In this document: piece by piece, positions 17,495 through 26,380 of the stretch | Layout: the number at the start of each line of letters is the position of its first letter | Position numbering within the stretch: the stretch's first letter is position 1 | Assembly (NCBI RefSeq): GCF_047276495.1 | Contig: NZ_CP178543.1 | Location: 806,001 to 870,000 of the forward strand | DNA: 64,000 nucleotides | Direction: 5' to 3' | From: Capilliphycus salinus | GTDB lineage: Bacteria > Cyanobacteriota > Cyanobacteriia > Cyanobacteriales > Microcoleaceae | Translations under genes and position numbers: made by a program | The notes under the pieces: model-generated | The model's database searches: none | Told to the model about the DNA's origin: nothing | What the model saw: the letters and a program-made list of their open reading frames with translations, nothing else

Positions 17495-18799
17495 ATGACC
17501 TCAACTTTAATCAAACCCTCTTCTAGTCGTTCGATCAATGCACCAACGGTACATCGGCTATCTAACGGTCTCACGATTGTAGCAGAACAGTTACCCGTCG
17601 AAGCGGTGAACCTAAACGTGTGGGTTAATGTGGGTTCGGTCAATGAACCGGATGATATTAACGGTATGGCTCATTTTCTAGAGCATATGGTGTTTAAAGG
17701 AACACCCCAGCTGAAAATGGGTGAGTTTGAGCGACTCATCGAAGAACGGGGGGCTGTGACCAACGCAGCCACCAGCCAAGATTACACTCACTATTACATC
17801 ACAACCGCCCCGAAAGACTTTGCCGAGTTAGCCCCGTTACAACTCGATGTGGTGTTTAATGCTAGTATTCCCGAGGATGCTTTTGAACGGGAACGGTTTG
17901 TGGTACTCGAAGAAATACGTCGTGCAGAAGATCATCCCAGCCGGCGATCTTTCCGACGTTCGATGGAAATGGCTTTTGAACGGCTTCCCTACCGACGTCC
18001 GGTTTTAGGGCCATCGGAGGTCATTGCTCAAGTCAGCGCTCAACAAATGCGAGATTTTCATCGATCTCACTACCAACCGAGTTCGACAACAGTAGCAGTT
18101 GTGGGAAATTTACCGGCTCAAAAGTTGATTGAAATTGTCGAAAATTCCATTAACGAAATTAATCCTCAACCCCAACAAGCAACAACCGTTGAACCGATAA
18201 CCGCCCATTTAACTCCAGAAACCCGTTTTAACAGCATAGTTCGACAGGAGATCGTCGATCCGAGTTTACAACAAGCCCGACTGATGATGGTTTGGCGGAC
18301 ACCGGGATTGAATCAACTCGATCAAACCTATGCCCTCGATATTTTAGCAACGATTTTAGGTCAGGGACGAACCGCCCGTTTAGTTCAAGATTTGCGAGAA
18401 AACCGGGGCTTGGTTTCGTCAATTTCCGTCAGTCACATGACTCAACGCCTACAAGGGGTATTTTATATCTCCGCTCGGCTTCCCGTCGAAAATATAGCCG
18501 AAGTAGAAGCCGCTATTGCTCAACATATCGAACGGGTACAAACGGAGTTAATTTCAGAAGCCGAAATTGCTCGCATTCGCACTCAAGTTGCAAATCGTTA
18601 TATCTTTGGAAATGAGACACCCAGCGATCGCGCCGGACTTTACGGTTATTATCAGTCTGTCGTCGGAGATTTAACCGTAGCTTTCAACTATCCGGCGAGC
18701 ATTCAAGCGATCGACGCCGAAGATCTGCAAACTGCGGCTCAACAATATCTATCACCGACGGCTTATGGTGTAACTATTCTTAAACCGATGACAGCTTAG
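17495..18799 (+). CDS. M16-family zinc peptidase (processing-peptidase-like)
   Basis: A 434-residue M16 peptidase. The inverted zinc motif HxxEH is intact in MAHFLEHMVFKGT near the N-terminus, and the downstream glutamate lies in a region of the usual spacing (FERERFVVLEEIRRAEDHPS). The length fits a single-subunit bacterial M16B protein, whose relatives include mitochondrial processing peptidase. There is no signal peptide, so it is cytoplasmic. Start: GTG 17480 is possible, but ATG 17495 (MTSTLIKP) is preferred as the usual codon; neither has a strong ribosome site. The natural substrate is unknown. Confidence 0.9.
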   Translation: MTSTLIKPSSSRSINAPTVHRLSNGLTIVAEQLPVEAVNLNVWVNVGSVNEPDDINGMAHFLEHMVFKGTPQLKMGEFERLIEERGAVTNAATSQDYTHYYITTAPKDFAELAPLQLDVVFNASIPEDAFERERFVVLEEIRRAEDHPSRRSFRRSMEMAFERLPYRRPVLGPSEVIAQVSAQQMRDFHRSHYQPSSTTVAVVGNLPAQKLIEIVENSINEINPQPQQATTVEPITAHLTPETRFNSIVRQEIVDPSLQQARLMMVWRTPGLNQLDQTYALDILATILGQGRTARLVQDLRENRGLVSSISVSHMTQRLQGVFYISARLPVENIAEVEAAIAQHIERVQTELISEAEIARIRTQVANRYIFGNETPSDRAGLYGYYQSVVGDLTVAFNYPASIQAIDAEDLQTAAQQYLSPTAYGVTILKPMTA

Positions 18800-18940
18800 G
18801 TCTAGAAATTGAGGCGAGAATTTCTCCCCGTTGTCGAGAGGATTAAAGTTGATCGAGATATCGTAGCCCAGTTATCGTAAAAACTGGAGAGTAGCTTTTC
18901 TCCAAGTCCCCATTTAATCTCCCGATAGAGATCGTAACCT

Positions 18941-19630
18941 ATGACTAGGACTGCTCAATCACCCTACACCAACGAACAAACCACCGCATGGATACGTGGA
19001 CTATTGACTCTGGCTTTGGCAGATGGACAATTTGATACAGAAGAACAAGATCTAATTGTTTCTCTGACCCAGCAACAGTTGGGAACAGATACCGATGTAT
19101 CCACCCTCGAACCCATTTCGCCCCAGGAGTTAGCCGCCTATTTGGGAAAAGGAACCGAAATGGCAGAAAATTTCCTCAGAACTGCCGTAATGGTTGCTTT
19201 AGCCGATGGGATTTATTCCGTGTGCGAAGATGACCTCATGCACCAGTTTTGTCAGGCTTTGGATCTCAATGATGAGGTTTTAAAGTCTTTGCGGCATACT
19301 TTGGAAGATCTTGAGGCTAAACAAGCTCAAAGCGCTGAGGGTGGAATCGTTAAACCTCCCGAAGGACATCAGCTTGATGTTTTGCATCCGGTTAAACATT
19401 GGTTGGATGACTGGGAGGTTCACGATCCGAAAGTGGCTCGTTTTATCTGCAAGATGATTCCTCCCCAATGTCCGTTTGAACGGGATGTTACCCTGTTTGG
19501 TCGCAAGATTGTTCATATTCCGCCCATGTGTAAAATTAACCCGCTCTATGAACAGCTTGTTGGTTTGCGTTTTCGGGCGCTTTCCTATTTGGCTGATGAT
19601 TGTCAAGAAGATGTCTCGAAGTATATATAG
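18941..19630 (+). CDS. TerB-like / Mo-dependent nitrogenase C-terminal domain protein
   Basis: A 229-residue protein with two parts. Residues 1-130 form an acidic helical TerB-like domain (LLTLALADGQFDTEEQDLIV, and a second ALADGIYSVCEDDL repeat). Residues 145-229 match the so-called Mo-dependent nitrogenase C-terminal domain (HPVKHWLDDWEVHDPKVARF, then CPFERDVTLFGRKIVHIPPM). Despite the name, this domain is widespread in cyanobacteria without nitrogenase and does not show nitrogen fixation. No nif gene is in the window. Function unknown. Confidence 0.85.
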   Translation: MTRTAQSPYTNEQTTAWIRGLLTLALADGQFDTEEQDLIVSLTQQQLGTDTDVSTLEPISPQELAAYLGKGTEMAENFLRTAVMVALADGIYSVCEDDLMHQFCQALDLNDEVLKSLRHTLEDLEAKQAQSAEGGIVKPPEGHQLDVLHPVKHWLDDWEVHDPKVARFICKMIPPQCPFERDVTLFGRKIVHIPPMCKINPLYEQLVGLRFRALSYLADDCQEDVSKYI

Positions 19631-20212
19631 CATCATCGAGAATCGGCAATCAATTGTTAAGCAGTTTTCATCATCTGTAGGGGCGGCTTTTCACAGTTTA
19701 CAGTTTACAGTTACCAGTAGCACGGTACTGTTGACTGTTGACTGTTGACTGTTTAAACCCGCCCCACCCCTCTAGAAAATTTTGGCGATTTGCAGAAAAC
19801 CCGCACAATTTTGATGAGTAAAGAGTATGTCTACCTTGGATGTTCATGTTGGAATTTGTCCAATTGAGGGATTGGGCAATGATCCAACAGAGTGAACGGA
19901 GTTTCAACTAGGGCTATCTTTGGGGATTCTGTAACCGATGAGTCGAAAAATAAAAATTCAGGAATTTGCAGAAAACCCAAAGATTTTATCTGAGTAATAA
20001 CTGTCTACCCAATGTCTAAACTCTAATCCGGGAGCAACATCTAATTGCTTCTGGATTTTTTTGTCATCGCCACCAATAAACACCCGGCAACTCTAAAAAA
20101 TTGTCCATCTGTAGATCGGGTTTGTCCCCCCCTGTGTATAATTTTAACAACTAAACACATAAAGCGATCGGCCCTCTGCTAGACTTAATTTTGTGTACTG
20201 TGGAGGGATGCA
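19631..20212. other. Repeat-rich intergenic region before dapF
   Basis: About 580 bp without a supported gene. It holds a GGGGCGG...CCGCCCC inverted repeat (19677-19765) filled with short TTTACAG and TTGACTG tandem copies, and two imperfect direct repeats starting TTTGCAGAAAACCC at 19789 and 19965, each followed by GAGTAA and GTCTACC. The dapF promoter must lie at its right end. Confidence 0.6.
19677..19765. repeat. GTAGGGGCGG inverted repeat, copy 1 (expanded)
   Basis: Ends GTAGGGGCGG and AAACCCGCCCC, as in the dispersed family, but the inside is expanded by short tandem copies of AGTTTAC and TTGACTG. Same family as 22423, 27573, 31213, 42202, 48018, 48144, 48256, 48358 and 63410. Confidence 0.7.
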
Positions 20213-21070
20213 ATGGCAATTGAATTTACAAAATACCAGGGTTTGGGTAATGACTTTATCTTGATTGACAATCGTCATCAGTCAGAACCTCTCGTCACTC
20301 CAGACCAGGCGATGCAAATGTGCGATCGCAATTTTGGGATCGGCGCTGATGGGGTAATCTTTGCCTTGCCCGGAACCTCCGACACCGATTATACTATGCG
20401 GATTTTTAACTCCGATAGTTCCGAACCCCAGATGTGCGGCAATGGGATTCGCTGTTTGGCAAAATTTATCGCCGACTTAGAACGCCGCGACGGTAAAATA
20501 AAAGAGCATCCGTCTTCTGTCCGCTACAAAATAAACACTTTGGCAGGTCTGATCGCGCCAGAGATTCTCCCGGATGGACAGGTAAAGGTGGATATGGGAA
20601 AACCCCGACTGCTGGCAGGAGAGATTCCCACAACTCTCGCAAAAGCCGATGAGAAAGTGATCAATGTGTCTCTGTCGGTGGCCGAACAGTCCTGGCTCGT
20701 TACGGGTGTGAGCATGGGCAATCCTCACTGTATCACCTTTGTTGAAGATGTGGCGGCGATTCCTTTGGCCGAAATTGGCCCCCAATTTGAACATCATCCG
20801 GCCTTTCCAGAGCGAACCAATACCGAATTTGTCCAAGTGATTCAACCCGATTATCTGAAAATGCGGGTTTGGGAACGGGGAGCCGGTGCTACCCTCGCTT
20901 GTGGAACCGGCGCCTGTGCTGTCGTGGTGGCGGGTGTGTTAACCGGAAACTGCGATCGCTCTGCAACGGTAGAATTACCCGGAGGATGTCTGATGATTGA
21001 ATGGTCAGCCGATGACGATCGCTTGTACATGAGCGGACCTGCTGAACGGGTATTTACAGGTCAGTGGTAA
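20213..21070 (+). CDS. dapF: Diaminopimelate epimerase
   Basis: A 285-residue enzyme that turns LL- into meso-diaminopimelate, the precursor of lysine and of peptidoglycan cross-links. Both active-site cysteines are present: MCGNGIRC (the acid/base Cys of the first half) and ACGTGACA (second half). The N-terminal KYQGLGNDFILIDNR is characteristic. The ATG at 20213 is fixed by GGAGGG five bases upstream. It lies away from asd and dapA (38-40 kb), so the lysine genes are scattered. A HIP1-like CGATCG lies upstream near 20166. Confidence 0.97.
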   Translation: MAIEFTKYQGLGNDFILIDNRHQSEPLVTPDQAMQMCDRNFGIGADGVIFALPGTSDTDYTMRIFNSDSSEPQMCGNGIRCLAKFIADLERRDGKIKEHPSSVRYKINTLAGLIAPEILPDGQVKVDMGKPRLLAGEIPTTLAKADEKVINVSLSVAEQSWLVTGVSMGNPHCITFVEDVAAIPLAEIGPQFEHHPAFPERTNTEFVQVIQPDYLKMRVWERGAGATLACGTGACAVVVAGVLTGNCDRSATVELPGGCLMIEWSADDDRLYMSGPAERVFTGQW

Positions 21071-21251
21071 GAAATTAATTCCTCATCGATACTATAATAT
21101 TTAAGGCTGATTTCGTCAAAAAATCCAAAACAGGGACAAAAATTGAGACTCTTGCATCATTAAAATCAGTCTTAAAATTGTTGATGGGTTAGTGGGGTGA
21201 ATCTCAACGCTAGATTTTTAGTAGAAATTTTAAACCAATAAAATTGGCATA

Positions 21252-22400
21252 ATGGCTATGGGTGGAGGTATATATCTGATCCAAGATGACGATCAGCTTG
21301 TGGAAATGATGGAGCAAGCTTACGACTCTGAAGATCAGCTTCAAGAATTGTTAGAAACCTATCCGAATTTGTTAGCAGGAGATGAAATAGATCGGGCGAC
21401 ACCCAGACGGTGGTTGCTCATTTCTCGGGAAGTTGCAATTCCCGGAGAAGAAGAACCGAGCGGACGTTGGTCACTGGATCATTTATTTCTCGATCAAGAT
21501 GCAATTCCAACTTTAGTCGAAATTAAACGCTCTCATAACGCCGACACTCGTCAAAAAATTCTCGGTCAAATGCTCGACTATGCCGCCAATGTTGGCATCT
21601 ATTGGCCCTTAGAATCGACCATTGCTCAATTTGAATCCAATTGTCGCGAACAAGGTCGCGATCCCGAACAAGTTTTTGAGGACTTTTTGGGTTCAGATTC
21701 CGACGAAGAACGGTTTTGGCAAAAGGTCAAAACAAACATTCAAGCCGGAAAAATTCGTCTGATTTTTGTCGCCGATGAAATTCCCGCCCCCTTGCGACGT
21801 ATTGTTGAATTTCTCAATGAACAAACGGACCCGGTAGAAGTTTGGGCGTTAGAAATTAAACAATATGTTTCTCAAGATGGCTTAAAAACATTGGTCCCCC
21901 GCGTGATCGGTCAAACCGCAGAAGCACAGCAGAAAAAATCCAGTGCAACCGGGGAAAGACGCCACTGGGATGAAAATTCTTTCTTTGAAGAACTCAAGGT
22001 TAGACGGGGTGTTGATGAGGCGGAAATGGCGGGAAAAATTCACGCTTGGACCCGCAAGCAGTCGGAAACCGATGTGCAGTGGGGAACGGGAGATATTTAT
22101 GGGGGTTTTGCCGCAATTGTGCATCAAAAGGGTAGAAAACCTCATAAATTATTTAGCGTTGATATTTCCGGGCGCCTAGAAATTTCTTCGATTAAATATG
22201 GTTCTCAACCGCCTTTTGATCGCGAAGATAAATGGGTAGAACTTCGAGGAAAATTTAGTTCAATTGGGTTATCCCTTCCCGTCGATCAAACCGAGTTTAG
22301 ATCCCCCGCAATTCGTTTATCGACTGTTCAAGATGAAGCCGAACTCAAAAAAGTTTTGGAAACATTTGATTGGGTGGTAACGGAGATTAAAAACTCATAA
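21252..22400 (+). CDS. PD-(D/E)XK nuclease-like protein of unknown function
   Basis: A 382-residue protein with a likely nuclease-fold core in the first 115 residues: QLQELLETYPNLLAGD (a helix with Glu), SLDHLFLDQD with Asp76, LVEIKRS with Glu90 and Lys92, and a later GQMLDYA. The spacing D-x13-E-x-K followed by a Q-containing helix fits PD-(D/E)XK enzymes of the kind seen in DNA repair or restriction proteins. The C-terminal half (IGQTAEAQQ onward, about 215-382) resembles DUF4268-like sequence in tone, but I cannot name it. It is transcribed alone. ATG 21258 is an alternative start. No methylase or toxin partner is nearby. Confidence 0.65.
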   Translation: MAMGGGIYLIQDDDQLVEMMEQAYDSEDQLQELLETYPNLLAGDEIDRATPRRWLLISREVAIPGEEEPSGRWSLDHLFLDQDAIPTLVEIKRSHNADTRQKILGQMLDYAANVGIYWPLESTIAQFESNCREQGRDPEQVFEDFLGSDSDEERFWQKVKTNIQAGKIRLIFVADEIPAPLRRIVEFLNEQTDPVEVWALEIKQYVSQDGLKTLVPRVIGQTAEAQQKKSSATGERRHWDENSFFEELKVRRGVDEAEMAGKIHAWTRKQSETDVQWGTGDIYGGFAAIVHQKGRKPHKLFSVDISGRLEISSIKYGSQPPFDREDKWVELRGKFSSIGLSLPVDQTEFRSPAIRLSTVQDEAELKKVLETFDWVVTEIKNS

Positions 22401-22422
22401 TTGATCATCCTCAGACAAAGCT

Positions 22423-22480
22423 GTAGGGGCGGGTTCTACAACATCTTTACTACTTCTGAGAGATTGAACTAAACCCGCCC
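22423..22480. repeat. GTAGGGGCGGGTT inverted repeat, copy 2
   Basis: GTAGGGGCGGGTT at the left and AAACCCGCCC at the right, 58 bp long, lying between convergent genes (the 21252 gene and the HtrA gene). Confidence 0.8.
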
Positions 22481-22522
22481 AAAACCCATAAGATAATTAA
22501 TCAACCGGATGATATCATATTA

Positions 22523-22541
22523 GGGCGCAAGCCGTGCGCCC
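22523..22541. repeat. Short GGGCGC...GCGCCC palindrome
   Basis: GGGCGCAAGCCGTGCGCCC forms a 6-bp GC-only stem and is followed by CTACAA, the same outer bases as the longer GTAGGGGCG repeats. A similar short palindrome lies at 42354-42379. Confidence 0.7.
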
Positions 22542-22584
22542 CTACAAATTCATAGAAAATGGGGTTTGAATTGATTAAATGGGA

Positions 22585-23850
22585 TTAGGATTGACCGGGA
22601 GAAAAAGCACCCGCACGGACACTTAAATCTAAAGATTGACCGTTACGGCGCAGTCCTAAATTTAATTGGCTACCCACCTTTTCTCGGTTAACGGCTTGCT
22701 GCACTTGATCGGCATCTTTAACGATTTTACCATTAATTTGGGTAATCACATCTCCCGCCCGCAAACCAGAGCGATCGGCGGGAGAATTGGGAACAACCCG
22801 AACAATTAAAACGCCTTCATCTTCGTTAACCATGATTCCACTATTGGGATCGCGGTTTAATTCGTTCTTTAACTCCGGCGTTAAAGTTAACATTTGAATC
22901 CCCAAAAATGGATGTTCAACTTTACCGTTGGCGACCAATTCATCGGCAATTTCCTGTACAGTATTAATCGGAATTGCAAAACCCAATCCTTGGGCGCCTT
23001 GTAAAATTGCCGTATTTACCCCAATCACTTCCCCGTTTTGGTTTAACAACGGGCCGCCGGAATTACCGGGGTTAATTGCCGCATCGGTTTGAATGAATTC
23101 GACTCGTTTATCGGGAACTCCAACTTGAGCGCCAGAACGTCCAATTCCACTCACAATTCCGGTGGTAACAGTATTATCTAATCCTAACGGATTTCCAATC
23201 GCGATCGCCCAGTCTCCCGGTTGCAATTGTTCGGAATTTCCCAGTTTAACCGTCGGTAAATCTTCCGCTTCAATGTGAATAACCCCCACATCTGTTACCG
23301 GATCGGTTCCCACAACTTTCCCTTCAAATTTCCGCCCGTCTTTGAGAGTAACTGTTACTTTATCCGCCCCATCAACAACGTGAGCGTTGGTGATAATTTC
23401 GCCTTTGGAGTCAATAATAAAGCCCGAACCGGTACCGGATTGTACTTGTTTGTCGGGAATATTGGGGATTTGATCGCCGAAGAAACGACGGAAAAAGGGA
23501 TCGTTAAAGGCTTCGGGAATTTGATTTTCTACGGTGCGTTGAGCGTCAATTCTCACCACCGCAGGCCCCACGTCTTGAACGACAGCCGCAACAAAATTAG
23601 ACGGCATTTTAATAGTATTTCCCGCCGGGGGAATGGTTTCTTCTGATGGAATGATAGAAGATTTGGAGATGGTTTCGGTGCCAGATTGAGCATTAATTAA
23701 TTGCGTTCCGCCAATGGCTAATCCGGCGCCGAGTGCGATAAATGCCGTTGAACTGAGTAGTTTGTTCACGAGAGAATTCGATGATTTGCGAGTGCGAGAT
23801 TGAGTGTTAAAATCAGAGGAAAAATCAAAGTCTTTCATGTCTGTGGTCAT
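22585..23850 (-). CDS. HtrA/Deg-family serine protease with PDZ domain
   Basis: A 421-residue trypsin-like protease that probably works in the periplasm or at the membrane in protein quality control. It has an N-terminal membrane anchor or signal segment (about 29-54, ALGAGLAIGGT), the protease domain with His157 (TNAHVVDG), Asp187 (TDVGV) and Ser264 (NPGNSGGPL), and one PDZ domain (about 325-415, SPADRSGLRAGDVI). This matches cyanobacterial HhoA/HhoB/HtrA; I cannot say which paralogue, so I give no symbol. The start is the ATG at 23850, with an alternative at 23838 (MKDFDF). Its upstream region is shared head-to-head with the broken methyltransferase gene. Confidence 0.95.
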   Translation of the reverse strand: MTTDMKDFDFSSDFNTQSRTRKSSNSLVNKLLSSTAFIALGAGLAIGGTQLINAQSGTETISKSSIIPSEETIPPAGNTIKMPSNFVAAVVQDVGPAVVRIDAQRTVENQIPEAFNDPFFRRFFGDQIPNIPDKQVQSGTGSGFIIDSKGEIITNAHVVDGADKVTVTLKDGRKFEGKVVGTDPVTDVGVIHIEAEDLPTVKLGNSEQLQPGDWAIAIGNPLGLDNTVTTGIVSGIGRSGAQVGVPDKRVEFIQTDAAINPGNSGGPLLNQNGEVIGVNTAILQGAQGLGFAIPINTVQEIADELVANGKVEHPFLGIQMLTLTPELKNELNRDPNSGIMVNEDEGVLIVRVVPNSPADRSGLRAGDVITQINGKIVKDADQVQQAVNREKVGSQLNLGLRRNGQSLDLSVRAGAFSPGQS

Positions 23851-24201
23851 GGTTAGTGATTTTATATAATGTCGCTGTTTGCTTTTATAAAAGTATTAGG
23901 AAAAGTCAGCCCAGGGGTGTGAGGAGCTTGTCGAGGAACGTTTCTGTTTTGGGCTGACAATTCTTAAGATAGGGGATAGATGTGACAGGGGTATGACAGT
24001 GAGTTAACAATTTTGTGACATTTGGCTAGGAATTCCTCTAAGCCTTGTGAAATCGACTTTTATCGTTATACATCGAGTCACATTTTCTCCCGGTTTCCTC
24101 AGTGTAACGTACCCTACCCCTCTAACTTCTCAGAATTCCTCTCTTGATTGTTGTAAATCTTTGAAACTTCTGATAATATATCTCTATTTTGGATAAAGAA
24201 T
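23851..24201. other. Promoter region between HtrA gene and methyltransferase remnant
   Basis: About 350 bp with no supported gene. It should hold the HtrA-gene promoter on the minus strand. I see no clear operator or repeat. Confidence 0.4.
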
Positions 24202-25039
24202 ATGGGATATTTTGATTCTCTCCTTGAAAAATTTGAACAATAACCTGAGTTAGAAGCGGCTTTTGGTCAGCATATTCATTGGGGATTTTGGCAAGATCCA
24301 CAACAAGCTACAGGAGAATTAGAAGACTTTGGTAAAGCCGCAAATAATCTCTCCAAACTGGTGTTAGAATTGGCTCGAATTCCCGAAAGAAGCTCATATC
24401 CTAGACGCTGGATGTGGCTTTGGAGGAACGATTAATTTACTGAATCAAACTTACAGCAATTTAAAACTGTTTGGTCTCAATATTGATCCGGTTCAAATTG
24501 ATAAAGCCAAAGAAAATATTCAGCCGATCAATGGAAATTCTGTGGAGTTTATTCACGGAGATGCTTGTCAGTTTCCTAAGTTTTCCGAGAAGTTTGACAT
24601 CATCATTGCTTTAGAATGTATTTTTGCTTTTCCTAGTCGAAAACGATTTTTTGCTGAAGCTGATCAGGTTCTTAAACCTGGTGGAAAATTAATTATAGTT
24701 GATTTTTTGATTAGTTCTAAATTAGGGTTATTTTGGTCATTTTTTGAAACGCAAGTCCTGAGTCGGATGATTACGGATACCTACGGTTCAAAAGCAACGC
24801 AAGTTGTGCAGTTTATCGGACTCGAGAGTTACAAAAAAATCGCTCAAGAAATTGGATTTGACCTTGTTCACAAATTGGATATCACCGAAAATGTACAACC
24901 AACATACAAAGCTATTAATCAATTAATTATTGCTAACTTACAAGATGGGTTAACCGCAAAAGGACTAGAATTTTTTAGTTTAGCAAAATTAATCACCTAT
25001 GAAATTTTAATTTTTAATTCAATAGAGAGCAAAAACTAA
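24202..25039 (+). pseudogene. SAM-dependent methyltransferase, broken by stop and frameshift
   Basis: A class I methyltransferase can be read across two frames. Frame 1 from ATG 24202 gives MGYFDSLLEKFEQ, then TAA at 24241-24243, then continues PELEAAFGQHIHWGFWQDP up to about 24385. One extra base between about 24384 and 24391 shifts the frame, and the SAM motif I follows as HILDAGCGFGGT (24395 onward). The rest is open to 25039 (VLKPGGKLIIVDF and so on). Removing one base and reading the TAA as CAA would restore a protein of about 278 residues. Two independent lesions make a sequencing error less likely. A GTG at 24542 could start a fragment, but it would lack the SAM-binding loop. The sequence resembles tocopherol-methyltransferase-like enzymes; the substrate is not known. 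Confidence 0.8.
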
Positions 25040-25081
25040 ATTTTGAAGATTGACACAGTTGAACAATCCTCATTACCCTTC

Positions 25082-25657
25082 TTAAGACGGAAAACTTAAC
25101 CAACTGAATAATTGATTAACTGAAAGTTGTAAATCTTTCAACACTTCCAAAACGGGTAAAATTTGTTCAGCTTCGATCACTTCCGGTTGTTGCTGTGGTT
25201 TAAAAACTAACACCAATCGTTCTTTTGGGTCAACTAACCAACCCAATTTTGTTCCCTGTTTCAGACAAAACAAGATATTATTAATCACGCGAGTTGTATT
25301 TTGACCGGGTGATAAAATCTCGATTGTCCAGTCCGGTGGGATGTTAACATCGTTGCTCATTTCGCCTTCTTCATCGAGGGGAATATTTGCCCACTCAAAC
25401 ACAACAATATCCGCGACAATTGACCGTCCGCCAAACGAACAGCGTAACTCGGGGAAGCTGTAAGCCGTTTTTGTCGGTAAACCAATTTGATTGATTGTTT
25501 CGCTCAGACGACCTTGGAGTAAGCTATGTTTTCCTTTTGGCATGGGTTTCTGATAAATTTTGCCGTCGATATACTCGCTGGCGGGTGTCGTTTCCGGTAA
25601 GGCTAAAAATTCATCTAAAGACAGGTTTTCGGTTTGAGATTTATCGGAAATTACCAT
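25082..25657 (-). CDS. Uma2-family (DUF820) nuclease-like protein
   Basis: A 191-residue protein with the Uma2 fold. It begins in the usual way (LSLDEFLALPETTPASEYIDG, the helix and first strand), has SIVADIVVFEW (the PD-type motif) and DWTIEILSPGQNTTRVINNI (the E-x-LS motif), and ends with GWLVDPKERLVLVF. It is head-to-head with another Uma2 gene 83 bp away and convergent with the methyltransferase remnant. Role unknown. Confidence 0.88.
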   Translation of the reverse strand: MVISDKSQTENLSLDEFLALPETTPASEYIDGKIYQKPMPKGKHSLLQGRLSETINQIGLPTKTAYSFPELRCSFGGRSIVADIVVFEWANIPLDEEGEMSNDVNIPPDWTIEILSPGQNTTRVINNILFCLKQGTKLGWLVDPKERLVLVFKPQQQPEVIEAEQILPVLEVLKDLQLSVNQLFSWLSFPS

Positions 25658-25740
25658 AAGTATTTTCTTGAGAACTTATTCATATTACGACTCGGGAAAA
25701 TGATAGAATTATTTTAGCATAAATTGAGGTAAAATCAACG

Positions 25741-26379
25741 ATGAGTCAAGTCACATCAAAGCGTCAAATTTTATCAACGCCCAAAGCTTTCACCCTAGAA
25801 GAATTTCTAGATTGGTATCCCGATGGCTACGGACGTTTTGAATTGCACGGAGGAACAGTTATCGAAATGCAACCTACAGGAACTCACGAACAAGTCGCAG
25901 GTGAAATAGCAGCAGAGTTAACGTTAGAGATACGCCGTCTTAAATTGTCCTATTTAATTCCTCGACAATGTATTCTTAAACCCATTAATTCCGAAAATAC
26001 CGGTTATAGTCCCGATATTGCGGTAATTGATAAAAACGCTTTAACTGAGGAACCCCTGTGGAAAAAACGCTCAACTTTAACCCGAGGCAAAAGTTTAAAA
26101 TTAGTTGTAGAAGTGGTGAGTACAAATTGGCAAGATGACTACTCTGTGAAATTGGGAGAATATGAAAAACTGGGAATTGCTGAATATTGGATTATTGATT
26201 ATTTGGGGTTGGGGGGAAGGCGATATATTGGCAATCCCAAACAACCGACAATTTCTGTTTATCAAATGCTCGAAGGCGAATATATGGTAAAATTATATCG
26301 AGGAAGCGAACGCATAGAATCTCTCATTTTCCCAGAGTTAAATTTAACCGCAGAAAACATTTTTCAAGTTGGGCAGTAA
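25741..26379 (+). CDS. Uma2-family (DUF820) nuclease-like protein
   Basis: A 212-residue Uma2 protein: FTLEEFLDWYPDGYGRFELH, then GYSPDIAVIDKNAL (PD motif), LKLVVEVVSTNWQDDYSVKL (E motif) and EYWIIDYLGLGGR. It ends 1 bp before the stop of the convergent kinase gene. It and the divergent Uma2 gene at 25082-25657 share the intergenic promoter region but are not close copies. Confidence 0.88.
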   Translation: MSQVTSKRQILSTPKAFTLEEFLDWYPDGYGRFELHGGTVIEMQPTGTHEQVAGEIAAELTLEIRRLKLSYLIPRQCILKPINSENTGYSPDIAVIDKNALTEEPLWKKRSTLTRGKSLKLVVEVVSTNWQDDYSVKLGEYEKLGIAEYWIIDYLGLGGRRYIGNPKQPTISVYQMLEGEYMVKLYRGSERIESLIFPELNLTAENIFQVGQ

Positions 26380-26380
26380 T

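Noticed and set aside
18941..19630. Evidence for nitrogen fixation from the Mo-nitrogenase C-terminal domain
   Set aside because: The domain name is historical; it occurs in non-fixing cyanobacteria and no nif gene is here.
24542..25039. Intact short methyltransferase from GTG 24542
   Set aside because: It would lack the SAM-binding loop; the frame joins to upstream sequence through a one-base shift, so it is the 3' part of a broken gene.
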